Of a DNA stretch of 64,000 nt, positions 1 to 12,613 are shown in pieces; positions within the stretch are counted from its first letter, which is position 1; each line of letters begins with the position of its first letter. The DNA is from Litomosoides sigmodontis (taxonomy: Eukaryota > Nematoda > Chromadorea > Rhabditida > Onchocercidae): contig OY718804.1 in NCBI GenBank assembly GCA_963070105.1, positions 7,919,817 to 7,983,816 on the forward strand, in the 5' to 3' direction. The notes under the pieces are model-generated. The model did no database searches. It had not been told where the DNA came from and saw only the letters and a list, made by a program, of their open reading frames with translations. A program made the translations under genes and the position numbers.

Positions 1-431
1 CAGATATAAAATCAAGACTGTTTACACATGTTATGAATGCAGACACAAATGATGTTGACTTATTTCATTTTATAGGACATTTTTTATAAAAAATAGAATA
101 TGGCATCTGCATTCAAGGTATATCAACTGATGTGAGATTCCCAGGATTTCTAATAGCAATCAAATCATTCCTGAAGATGTGCTTGCCTTGCTTCATTAAA
201 TTTTCTTAGTGCCTACATCAGGTTGTATCACTAACCTTGTTCAGGACTGTTCACTTTGGTTGATGTCTGTTTCCATAATCGATCAGACCACATCAAATGG
301 TGAAGTATACTGAGCTGCGAACGTTGAGCTTGGTAAATGGAAACTGGGACATTGATCTAGAATGAATTTTTTCAAAAAATAAACATGTCAATACAGCCCG
401 ATCAACATTCGAAGTTTTTTAGACAACAATT

Positions 432-437
432 TTTAAT
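432..437 (-). terminator. Candidate poly(A) signal of the AFF gene
   Basis: On the minus strand this reads ATTAAA, about 70 bases past the AFF stop codon. It is the nearest reasonable signal in the AT-rich tail. Positions 1-503 hold nothing else I can name. Confidence 0.3.
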
Positions 438-503
438 TTTAAACTATGCTACTATTTGCATATCCGACTAGTGGAATAATGCTTCATGAGACACACAGAT
501 GTT

Positions 504-3500
504 TTAACAAAGACTTGCTTCTTTTTGATGTTCACCATGGCCACTGTTTGTTGATGAAGTTGGTGAAGGAGTTTCTGTACTGGCAGATAAACCGCCCTGT
601 GAACTGACCAAACTGACCCCAGCGCCATCGTTGCGTATTGCTGCAGCGTCCAACTCAGTCAATTGTGGTTCCCACTTCGTCAATGCGCCAAAGTTGGTCA
701 TGCAACTCTGAATTATTGAAATTAAAAATTTCTGGGCAAAAAAATCTCATAAAGTTTTTTAATAGACTTAGTAAACATAGCAGACACGTATCAAGTTTGA
801 CTAGAAAACTCCAGTAGCGATATTAAAACTCATGAATTTATGTTCATCGATAGTACCGTCCAGCATTTACCCCATAGTTTTAGATAGAAACGTAAGTCAA
901 ATTACTGATGCAAATGAAGCAATACTTCATCTTATGCATCTTGGCAACATAATCGAGTTCAATTAATAATCTTACTCCCATTTTGAGCGAATACAGATAG
1001 TAATTAAGCACGGCTTGTACACGAAATGATAATATTCTGAATCGACTAATAAAATGTCGTTCCAAGGATGACAAACCAGCTGCTGATGCACCTGACCATT
1101 TGATAATTGTTCTGAAGACCATGTTTGCTAACAACCCAGAAAAAATTATCCGTTTAATTAAAAAATAAATCTAAATTACGATATCCAATACATAAAGAGA
1201 GAGTTCGCAAGCATTAGAAAATCTCGGAATTTTCAGTGGTCTAATTTAACAAGGTAACTCAAACTTTCCGCTGTTTTGATCAAAAAAGTTATATAATATT
1301 GGCACGTCTAACATGAAATAAGGGTCAGGTCATCTATATAGAAAGCTGAAAATTTCAAGTCTAAAACCCACTTCATCAATTCAGCGCTATCTCTTGCTAT
1401 CGTATATTGTCGTTGTCTGTTTTCTCGTTCAGTGGCTGACGAAAGAATAAAGTATACAGCTGCATCCATATAAGCTAGAGTTTTTCGTATGTGATCACCA
1501 CTCTGAAGAATTCCTCGCTAAATTTACAAACCAGAAATAATACTGTTAAAAGCTTTACCTCCTTGTCGGCTCGATGTTTTAAAGGTCGGGCAACTTCATC
1601 CAAATAGTAATTAGCGCATTTATATGTACCATCGTCATTCTTTTCTAATACTGTTCTTTTTGTTGGTGCTGTGCAACTTCTGCAGCAAATAAAATCAGCA
1701 CCAACTTCCTAAAATTTACTTCAAATTTGCTTTGAGGAAGCACAAGTAAAATGTGAGCTAGGAAAAACTGAAGATACGAAAAATACAGCAAATGATAAAA
1801 AATCTACTACTCTCGCACTTAGATGATCAAACGCAATGCACTCATTAGTAAACTTGCGGAGAAGAGCTGCTTTCATTTGAAATGCACTGTAGTTAGTGAT
1901 AGTACAAAAAAAACATCCGTTGCAGTAAAGAATTAAGAGCGCGGGTGAAATTGGCTACCTGCACTCCATCAGCAACTTTAGTGCCTGAACATGCATCTTT
2001 TTTGCACTTTTTTGCTGCTATTGCTCCTTCGCCATCCTTGCACTTCGTTTTTGCAACTTTAATGTGGCCATTGTCGGCCTGACCGCTATTGTTACTAGCA
2101 GTGCTAACACCATCGTTCACTTGTTTTTTCTTCAAGTCGCGCAGTGGAACTGTTGCGGTAGCGTCGCCATGCTGATCGCCACTCAGTCCGTTACAGTCCT
2201 TCGCGCGAGGTGTCGCGAGCTTCTCTTTTTCTCTGGAGTGCTCATTGTCCAAGCCCTCCTTCCTGTCTCTCCCACTCCAACTTTCATCCACTTTACTGCT
2301 CGGGACGTGTGAAACAGATTTCAACTGAACGGATTTCTTCCCCGGTTTAGAAGTGCTTGGCAACTGTTCACCGTCCCTACTCGAGGGAGCTGAGCCGTCT
2401 TTCCTTCTCCTTTTTTCACTTTCCTTGATGCTAGAAGTGGCAGGTGAGATATTGCATCTCTTCTCTCTTTTCTCTTGCTTCACAAATTTCTGAAAATTCA
2501 ATCATTCCTAAATGATTATTTTGTCCTCTCGCACTGTTGGTTAAAAACAGCAAATTATTCAATCAAATTTCTCCTACATTTATACAAGCCAAATACTTTA
2601 TTTGATCTCGATATTTGCAAATTCACTTTCCCCTTGTTGCAAATGTATTAATAATTTTCATTGAAGGGAAAAGCAGAACGGAGGCTCATCTGTGAACCAC
2701 AATATGGAATACTACGGTTATATGTTGTTCTGATTATTAACGATTTATGATAAACAATCTTAACCCAATTTTGCTTTGGTGATCACCGCCATCATCAAAG
2801 TCTTCAGAAATTGCTGACAAACTAGCTAACTTTTTACCGCCTCAACTAGATTAGGCATCTCGAAGTATTAATTTTTAAATCCTCAAATAATACTATCGGG
2901 TTTTTCTAAAGCTGAAATGATGTTGATTGTTTGAAACTGCTATCTGTTGCCAGCTAGTTACTAAAAGCATGAAAGTCGATGAAAAAAAAATCATTCGTCT
3001 AGAATTCGTCTTGGTTTTCAGTTCTTGATATTTGATAATTATATCGATCAATAACAAATGAAAAATAGTACAGCTCGATCCTCCATTTCGACTGCTATCC
3101 CAGAACTTGGATAATATTACATTTATTAGGATGAAGATCTCTCTATCCTCGGCTTCCCATACCTTCTTGAAATCCTTCACAGATGATGAAGATGGTGTTG
3201 CATCCGCACTATCAATAATTTGTTTTTTGCAGTTGGTAACACTGTTTCCGCTACTGTCTGTTGTGGTACTTCTTGGGACCGGTTTAAAATTCAAATCGCA
3301 GAGTTGTAAAGTTCCATCTCGTTCGTTTCTTGGTGTTGATAGTGCTGGAGGAGACAAAACACAACTTGGCAAAGCGACTGTTGACAATGACTGTAAAAAC
3401 AACAATAACATTAAATTGTGATAGAATTTAATGAAGATTCTGAAACGTGACTGGTTAAAATCTATGATACTAAATCTGCGATTCATTTTTCTGTCAAGGT

Positions 3501-6500
3501 CTATTTTATTGTCAGTTTCTCTGCAGAGCACTTCATTTCTTTTTACTGTTACCAGTTTCTCATAAAAATCCTCCCACTGTAATATAGTTTTACCTACTTT
3601 GATTAGTTATTCCACTAATATAAATCTCAAAAATAACTTCCTAAGTTCACATATTGTCAGGTCTCACAATTAAAGTGAAAGAAAACTAACAGCAGGAGCA
3701 TTCTTAATAAACACATTCTTGATCCGTAGAAGTTGTCTTGAATCTAGACGGTTAAGATTTATGATTACTGGAAGTGTTGGACTGTCATTTTTCTGTGGCT
3801 GTCGTGGCGGAGTTAGAAGTGGTGAAATGTGACCCAATTCGCCAATAATAGTTTGCAAACGACTGTAATAGTATTATGTTAATAACATTTTCACCTATCA
3901 AATTTTATTTCTGCTAATAGTATATTATTAAATGGCAGGACAGTGAGACCAAAAATTCTGTTAATGATTAAGTTATGGCTTAATAAACGACTTAATTCAA
4001 ATAAACCATTACAAGAACATTACTTGTGCTATGGTAAGAAAATTATGGGACATAACCATTTTTCACCTCATAGTCTGGTCCACATGTCTATCTGTACTAT
4101 GAAAGTGCCTCACGCCTAGAAAATTACTCCATTTTTAAAATTTCATACTGTTTAATTAACTCCCTGTTATAAACTGTATGTCTAAAAACTGTGCGAAGAG
4201 AAAAATTACGGTCGATGAAATTGGTCGCGATTTTGATCGTTTATTTCATCGGCAAATCCAGAGTCGGGACTTTCTCGTTCTTCTTTCTCCCATTTAACAA
4301 TCTTTTTTTCCACGTTTTTCAACACATCGATGGGTCGCTTTTTTGCATTTCCATTTTCTACTTTTTCTTCACCAAATAATTCACTGATTCGAATTCTACT
4401 ATGATCGCATTCTACCTAAAGAATCATGAATTGAAGAAGACCCGGATGATAATCTAATTTCACTGAATCTGACTTTACTATATTCATGATCCTTAATTAT
4501 TCAAATTCTTTTCATGTCAAAATGATCGTTCGTTGCACATATCATTCACAAGTTTTTCTAAACAAACACTTTTTTAATTTCAGTTTACAAACAAAAACTT
4601 TTACTTTTGCTGTTGTATTGCTTGTGCATGGTTTCTGCCAATTCTCCGCGTCTGTGTTGTTGCAGTCACTTCTGCAACATCCTTTTATTGCAATTTCTAA
4701 GAATTTTGACTTCAAACTTTAGCAGTAGAAAGTAAAGCAAATGTTGGACAAAAAGTCAAGTTTTGGACAATAAGTTTATTGAAAATACCTTCTCCTTTTC
4801 CTTTTCCTACATGAACTCTCATCAGTACGACTAGATATTGACGAGGATTTGCCGTTACTAGTGTTAGTATTCATGAAGTTAGTAGAAGACGCAGCTGCTT
4901 CTAAGCTTTCCACTGAATTACTTTTGCGTTCTTGGTTCTGAAATTCATATTTCCTTAACATGAATGGGACGATCGATTATCAATCGTTAGTCCTCTGAAT
5001 AATAAATGAATTATATCATGGACACATGAAGCATTTCATGCCATATTTTGCATACATACAGGAAAATGTGTCGTCAAAACATAAGCATCAATTTCATATC
5101 AAAATTTGTAGTTTAACAATTTTTAAAACCAAACAAACCAAATTTTATTAAGGTATTTATGACATATTTAGAACCCACACCAGATATTTTTCTTCTCTAT
5201 CGCTGGATTTATTTCTCCAACACTTTCCCATTTGAAGGAAAAGCTCTCAGGCTTAGAAACATAATACTGTTTCCGTGATAAAAATTAGGGGAAAATGGAA
5301 TGTATGGTGATGGTACTATTTTTTAACTTCATGGAATGAATAATATATAGAGATAAACTAACATTTTTAAATGGAAGGTTAGTATGGATTGCTGATAATG
5401 GTACATCAATAACACTTTGCATCTTCTGAAAGTAATTCAACCATCAGTTTTTTAAAGTAATTTTCCAAGTGCCGCTGCTATATTTCTTTCCCATCTTGAA
5501 AAACATTAAAAGGCCTGGGAGGAATGTTCAGCATTTACAATGATATAAGAGACATGAAAGTCGGATAACTTGTGGTAATTGGTGGGCTTTATCAGACTTA
5601 AGTAACATGCATGAGAAAAATACATAACCTGTGCCATTTGAGTAGCTGTCATTTGTGACTTCGATGTTGATGATATCGATGATGATGGCATAAACGATGG
5701 ACGTAGTGGCCTAATCGGTGATTGAACAACACCAAACAGACCCGAATTATTTGGACCATGTTGTGAGCCAACAATAATATCAGCCATAAGGTCAAATGGA
5801 CCAAGACCATCTGCAAAATTAATTTCTCAAAGTTTGAGAGTTTTTGCATTTCTTCTCGCATCGCTGTGTTTTTTTCGCATGTTGGTCAACATTCATTTTC
5901 CGATGTTTCTGAATGAATCATAAGGAAGGAATTAAGTGGACCAGCAATTCGTGAAGCTTAAATTTTTTGTGATTTTCTACACTTCAAATCCGTACAACTA
6001 AAGCATGCGGATTTGAAGTATAGAAAATCAATAAACGTTCCAAAAGTAAAAAAAACACGTGCACCACATTACATTCGAACGTGAAACAAGTTGGCAAAGC
6101 ATCTGACGCTTTTCTGGTGAAATAAAACAAACGACTTCAATTATTTAACATTTTAATAAGATTGTTGATGCAACAATGCATAACATCAAACTAAATGTCC
6201 TATTTACCTAAATTGGATTGGCCCATTTCTTATAATGGAAATTAGGTAGTAGTTTACAACGTCAGTTATAATCACTCAGTTCCGTCAATGCTAGCTTTAC
6301 ACAATGCGTAGCATACTTCCGTGCCTACCGACATTCAAAACAATTTCATAACTACGGAGGAGGAAATGCACTGCATGAAAAAAGCCGCGATTTAACTTAG
6401 TGTTACCTAACTAACCCAAATATTAATTACTGCACATAATTGCAGCTTTTTTGGACCGTCACAGAGAGACAGAAAGAGAGAGAGAAGGAGAATGCCCAGA

Positions 6501-6631
6501 AAAATTAGCGAAAATTACTTACCAACAAGATTTTCACGAATCCTTGCTATCCTTGGCTCTGAATCTTCCTCATCCATTGCTTTCAGAATTTGACTGTTTG
6601 GGTCAACAATTTCACGTACGTCACTGTTCAT
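504..6631 (-). CDS. AF4/FMR2 (AFF) family protein, super elongation complex scaffold
   Basis: About 840 aa in roughly 15 exons. Exons in coding order: 6523-6631, 5629-5810, 5363-5425, 5181-5266, 4789-4937, 4605-4671, 4210-4415, 3691-3862, 3163-3390, 1959-2489, 1854-1886 (uncertain), 1559-1708, 1372-1517, about 912-1111 and 504 to about 705. The start ATG (6629-6631) lies immediately behind a TTTACAG acceptor, which suggests trans-splicing. The N-terminal part has an SGLFG motif like the AFF N-homology region. The middle is Ser/Lys-rich and disordered (1959-2489), as in AFF proteins. The C-terminal third matches the AFF C-terminal homology domain: YYLDEVARPLKHRADK, then LAYMDAAVYFILSSATE, then SFRVQAVLNYYLYSLKM, then a last helix NFGALTKWEPQL. 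The family scaffolds P-TEFb and ELL in transcription elongation (Drosophila lilliputian, human AFF1-4). Family call firm from the C-terminal domain. The join 5181-5266 to 4789-4937 does not keep phase as drawn, so a small exon or another border is missed there. Confidence 0.8.
5970..6030. repeat. Long inverted repeat (hairpin) in AFF intron 1
   Basis: The arms 5970-5992 and 6008-6030 are reverse complements over 23 bases with one mismatch and a 15-base loop. The size (about 61 nt) fits a small RNA precursor or a short palindromic element. It lies between the first two coding exons of the AFF gene and overlaps no exon. Confidence 0.6.
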
Positions 6632-9085
6632 CTGTAAATTTCCATTCAGCGCACCTTATTTCAACTAACTAAAAACCAGAAATTTGAGTTAATCGATCGT
6701 TTAATATAAAATAAAATTAGGCCATAAAACTTCTTATAAGTAAAAGCACGTGAAACACTTTTGAAGTTCCCGGACCTTCCAGAAGGGTTCTGCCCCTCGA
6801 CATCATGAAAACCGAAATCCTCTCCCAACGGACGATAACTCCCGGAGCAACAACAAACAAGCTCAAAAAACCTGATAGTTGCACTCTCTCTATCGATTCT
6901 TCATAACACGGGCCTGTTGTAGTGCGTCGGTAGAGTGTGTATGAGATTGAGGGCGGAGACACGATGAGAAGCTGAGAGAACATGTGAATGCATGAGAGAG
7001 TCGATGAACACACTCGCTCGCTTACCTACTCTGTCTCTTCGTAGTGCACTCTCTCGTCCTCTCCTCTTGCATTGTCGTCAGACACATGGGGAGATATCCC
7101 TCCACATACTTAAAAGGCCGCCGATATATCATTCCACTGGTAATGTACTTACCTGCTCTGCCTGTCATCCTCTTTCCCTCGCCCTTACTCTCCGATGTCC
7201 ACTAGTACATTCCAAAAATGAGCTAACGTGTTCGCAAGCTGGGGTATGGCGCTAGGAGAGTGAACCGTAACGCGGAAGGGGAACGCTAATACTCGCCGAA
7301 GCATCTTCATCGAAGACTTCTGGCGCCCTCCTAGTCCAGAAGTGGCTTCATGGAGAAGTGGGTTAGGCACAGCAGCGCACAACCATTAACCTCCGAGGTT
7401 GAAATTTGAATTTCGTGGCGGCATCGGCGTGACACCTGTGAGAACAGACTGAGCTAAAGATTTGAAGTATCCCTTTAACTTCAACCATCGGACTGCTACT
7501 CTCTTGTTGGGATTTTCCTAGTATATCATCTTTCAGCGTCCATCTGCTGCTTCATTACCATTCCGACACATTACAGGCAAACGTACAATAATTGAGGATG
7601 ATGCCTAGTACTCTCAGTTGCCTACAAGCGCCAACCGTACGTGCGCCTCATTCCACCCTCACATTATCCTAGTACAGGGTGCGTATGGCGAAACAGTTCT
7701 CACATGGAATGAATCAATATTTAGGAGGTACTATTCTTCGGACTACGTGTGCACGTACGAAAAGGAAGAATAGGACAGAAATGGAAGTTAGAAAAGAGTT
7801 CGACCCGACCGTCTCATTCCCAGGTCATTAGTATCGCTGTTGTTGTTGCGTAGCTCTGATAGAAAGAAGGGCTCGGGGACGGATGGATATCTCAGAGTTG
7901 TCCCGAATCTCGGAGAGGTCGTGCTCGTGGTATCACTGCTCCAAGAATGGATTCACCTCCTTCCTCAGTTATTGTCATCATCGTCATCCAACAACACTCC
8001 ATCCCACATCACCTCTCACATCCCTCTGCAACCTCATGCCGCGAAGTCATATATAGCTAAAGAAGTAAGCCGAGTGATAGCTGCAACAGTTGTCAGCTGT
8101 TGGACTGATTTCGATATTCTTTTATCATACTTGATTGTCCACCATGGGAGGATATTAAGTGCTATGCTAAAAGTAATTAATGAAGGAAGGTCGGTGAGGG
8201 ATTTCTTTTAAGAACGAAAATGACAGGTCTAATTCAGTCAATTCAGAAAACGAAACAACGCAGCAATTGGATTGGTCGGTTTTTTTTTCATTATAAATTG
8301 ATTTCGAACAAGTTCTAGTGAAAATGAAGATCCTCAGAAGTGAAGACATATTTAGTTAACAAGGGGTTGAAATGAGGGAAAGGTTTTTAACTGAACTCAG
8401 CGATCACGGCCAATTTGCAATTCATCTGCTTTTCTTCTACAACAGTGATATTAGCTTATCATGTTTAGTAATAACACTGGCGGAAAGTGAAACGTAAATT
8501 GTGTGACAATTCAAAAGTGACACATAAAAATACGCGTGAATTCACATATCTTCCCGACTAATTTACCTACCTTATCAAATTTAAGTCTTGAAACTATCGA
8601 CTTACGGAATGTGAGGTTGCTAAATTAACGTTCTTCCTCTGATGACATGTAAAGCAATGATGCATTAACAAGTTATATGGAAAATAAAATTTTATTAAAT
8701 TTTGGCAAAATACTAATTTGCCATGCAAATAAATATTGTTAGAATGCTTTCATCATTTGGAAAAAGTCAGATGAAATAAGCCGCTGTTATCTATCCTTCT
8801 GCGCCTTATGTATTACTATTATTATTTATTAATTATATTTTGTTTTATTATCAGCCAATCAATCATTCATCATTCTTAACGAGTTAGAGGTAACAGGACA
8901 TGGTCATTGTCCATTAAAATGGAATAACACTTCTATTTAGAATAAAATAGCAAGAACAATATTATTTTTATAAATTTAATAAAATTTTGCAACAATCTGA
9001 TCGATGCAGGTAGAAAATATTAGGTAGAAAGGTTGCTCCTATGGGAAAGAATAGTCCTTAGCATTCTGCCATTATTTTTGTTATT

Positions 9086-9127
9086 CCCTTTCTCTCTTTC
9101 TTTCTTTCTTTCTCTCTCTCCCTCTCC
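9086..9127. repeat. Polypyrimidine (CT/CTTT) microsatellite
   Basis: Continuous run of T and C built from CTTT and CT units. It is simple-sequence DNA in intergenic space. Confidence 0.8.
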
Positions 9128-9759
9128 ATTATAATTATTAATTGTTCGTTCGATTAGATGAAAATAATAGGAGAATGAATTAGTGCGGAAAAGAGAGATT
9201 CATTTAGCCCATTCTTATTACTTGGCTAACTCCTTCGTTAGATCGAAAGATCAAAATTGAGTAAGCTGGGAAGTTAGAAGTGGAAGGCCTAAATTACCTT
9301 CGAGAGCTCCGAAATTCTTTTTACGGGTACCGCGGTAGAACTACCCTCTAATTGTTAAATATCGCATGTCGCATTAGTGAAGGGAGAGGTGGAAGGAAGG
9401 AAGGAATGTGTTGTGAGTGATGATGGCATGGTATGGACAGCCTGAAATGAAAGATCTCATATCTTTGGTTGCAATTGCAAGTGCTTCCAAAACTGAATTT
9501 CATTTCAAATCCAATTTCGGTTTGTCTTTTAAATGATTTTGATCGCAAATACTCGACCGTTTACAATCGGATGAAATGGACGAAAAAAGTTATAATTTGA
9601 AGTTTTATACTGAAAATGAAATGTTTCAATCACAAATTCTAAATAAACGCTATCAGAAGACTATCAGAAGTTAATTTGCATTTTAGCAAACAGCCCTTAT
9701 CCCATATTTTTTCGTCCTCGTTCAGTGCAAACTGCAAAAAGAAAATTGCCGTACGACAT

Positions 9760-9791
9760 GGGGAAGATGTAGGGGCGTGGGGGGAGGGGCG
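9760..9791 (+). promoter_or_regulatory. G-rich cluster, possible G-quadruplex or KLF/Sp1-type sites
   Basis: Four G-runs (4, 4, 6 and 4 G) fall within 32 bases in an otherwise AT-rich stretch and include GGGGCGTGGGG-like and GGGGCGG elements. It lies about 3 kb upstream of stim-1. A regulatory role is inference. Confidence 0.3.
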
Positions 9792-12613
9792 GTATTGTCA
9801 CTTCGAAATACGCTTTACGTTAAAGGCGAGCTAAAATCATGAAACCAACTAGCAAGTACGAGGTTTTTTTTTCAAATGAAATTAATTAAGTGAATGGATG
9901 TTATTTCAACTTTGCTCTTCTAAGCAGCAATTAATAGCACTACCGATCGATTTTGACAATTTAAAGATGACAATTTTAAATTTTGTCCAGCACTAGGAAC
10001 TTTGAACTGTTTGTTATGATTTCATTAATGCTTTTGTTATTACCGATGAAATTTTGAAGCAAAGAACCCAATTGCAATTTACAGTGGCAGTGAGATTGCT
10101 GCAATACGATTGAACTTCCAGTTTGGATCATAAATGATTTGAAAAACCTACATTGAAATTGGATTGGCCAAAGAGAAATGAATGAAATTTTCAGTGGGCG
10201 AAAAATGCTTGGCATGCTTGAAATTTCTCAGCGATTCATTCCTCAATTGTCCTACTAATTAATTATTACAGTTCAAAAATGGTTCACAAATCGTAGCCAA
10301 TTATTTTACTTACAGCGATGATCAGTGAAGGCGAATGCATGCGCTACGATAATATTTAGAGCGATTTGAAGGACAAAATGGTTTCTTTTTTCTTGGCGAC
10401 AATTATTTGTAATACGGGTGCTGTAATGAGTAAATAGGAATACGGTTCGGTTCGGTTTTCGGTTAATGAAATGGACTGCTGATGGATGGGTCGATCGAAA
10501 GGGAACGACCATCGTCACCTCTTCCGATCCGATCATCGCCATCCCGCACACCAGGAGAAAGTCTTCTTCATCCATGCCACTAAAATTTCTTTCCAATTTT
10601 TGAAATAATTATCCATCAAGCTGATCGACGAACCATTTATTGGTGAACAATGGAAAGTAATTAACGGCAAAATAAGCTTGCTAAGAGCTAATCGGTTAGT
10701 GTGATTCACAATTTCCTGCTTCACAGCAATTGGTTTAGTTTGAAATTTACGGACGGTAGAGTGATCGTGCAGGACAGGAAAATTTGAATTTAAATACGTG
10801 AAGAAATAGGAAGAATGTGAAATGTTAGCGAATTATTTTTGAAATTCATTAAAGCTATCAAAATAATTGATAACATTGAGTCCCATTTCATAACATTCAT
10901 TGATAACTATTATCAGTAGTCACAGTGGGAGGACAATTGGAATTAAATTTTAAGCAAATTAAAATCAGTCAAAACGTGTGTGCTGATATCAGAAAGTCCG
11001 TTCTATCTCTTCTTCGATAATCCATCAAAAGCTACGAGCGAACTATTTGCGCACATACACTTCAAGAGAAATGTCATCGACAGAGAGAGAGAGAGAGTGG
11101 AGGGAGGAAGCGAGGGAAAGGTAGAGAGATGCCTCATCTCGTCTTCCTTCGTCCAATCAGTTCTTTTTTTTCACTTCTCAGCACTCTATCGATCGAGAAG
11201 TTCAGCAGGGAACGTTACACAATTTAGCGAACGAAATTGTTTGTGTTTAAAGGGATTATTAAAGAAACTCTTGCCTCCTCTGTCACTCGCCTGGGAGACG
11301 CTCACTCGGATGAGGTCAAATTTCAAGTCGAAAATGGAAATGGACGATCTGAGAGGGCGATGAGTTAAGTAAGTACTGTACCGCATCGTTTCCTGTGAAG
11401 TGTAACAAGAGGAAAGGGCTAATTATCACAATTGAAATTACTCTCCTTTTTTCCGCTCATCGATGTGCAAATGGCTAAGGACACATTTGTGCTGAGATTT
11501 GTTTCTAATTATTAATTTTAGTGAAAAACGGATTGCTTCTCTCCACTAGCACTGGTATGAATGTGAAATTTGAAACAGGTTTACTTGCATTAGCTCGGAG
11601 AATTACCAGTGAGCTTTCATTAACAGCCGGTATTATTACTACCTAATGACATCGATGAATTCAAGAGGAGAGGAGGGGTGGAAGGAGTGGAGAGGGTCGA
11701 AAAAGATTCCTGAAAGCGCTACCTTCTCTGTGATCAGTTCTCTTATCAATTGAAGGATTAAAAAGCTGTCTTCAATTGGCTTCAAACAGTTCGCGAGAAA
11801 CTTTCAAAAATCTTTAGATCAATTTATGACAATGCATTCATATTTATTTATGTAGTGACTTACTTTACGAGATTTAATTCTTTCAATTTATTATCAATTC
11901 TAACGCATCAAAGTTATTAGCGTGCTTTAAGCTTTTATGGCCGTTTAAAATTCACAGCTATTTTTGGATGTTTAAAAATTTGAAATTTGCAACAAAGAAG
12001 TGAATGCTCAATAAGCGACGAACAACTCTAATTTATGGCTAGTTTCAGGCCACAAAACCAATAAAATAGCGTATAATCTGAGCAAAATGAAACATTATTC
12101 AAAAATCCCTGTCCGATTTTAACTGACAGAGTGTCACGCAGAAGAATACCATCCGATAAGTGAGCCTAAATGAACAACAACACGCCTGTCTTAGAAGGAA
12201 CCCTCGTGCAAGCGGTAGGATTTATTTTTTCGCAGCGCTCTCTCGTCAATTCAGTTGAGACCCTTTTTCCCATTTTTTGTTGAAATGAAGTTGGGACGTA
12301 AGCTGTTCACTTGCGCCTTAGGCCGTTAGAAATAGGGTGTGATGGACGTTAATCAAGTCCATTTCTCTCGGTATTCGTAAGCAATAAATAACACGTTTGC
12401 GAAACTTCATATTCATTGTTGGCTATTTTATCAAAATATCTTTTTAGATACACTAAAAGTTCCTTCATTCAAACTGCCCGAACTCATGGATCAATAACCC
12501 TGGTGAGTGCTAAAGGTTTATTGACATCCACGTTTGTGTGCTGTTATAACGTCGCAGTTTCGTTTTTTTCCGCAAATTATTTTTATTTCTAGATTTTACC
12601 AGAAGTTTTGGAC

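Larger units (their letters stand above)
6632..12590. other. 6 kb intergenic region between the AFF gene and stim-1
   Basis: No convincing exon was found on either strand. The proximal part (about 6700-7700) is visibly more GC-rich than its surroundings and probably carries the AFF promoter and outron. The remainder is AT-rich with a pyrimidine microsatellite (9086-9127), a G-rich cluster (9760-9791) and a short GA run (11085-11098). ORFs here, such as the one at 7840-8211, look like chance. Confidence 0.5.

Noticed and set aside
2893..3531. 212-codon minus-strand ORF read as one exon
   Set aside because: Only 3163-3390 is coding (AFF gene). It has clear acceptor and donor sites that keep phase; the rest is intron.
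7840..8211. 123-codon ORF upstream of the AFF gene
   Set aside because: Low-complexity Ser run, no splice partners in phase and no recognised product; judged a chance ORF in the more GC-rich patch.
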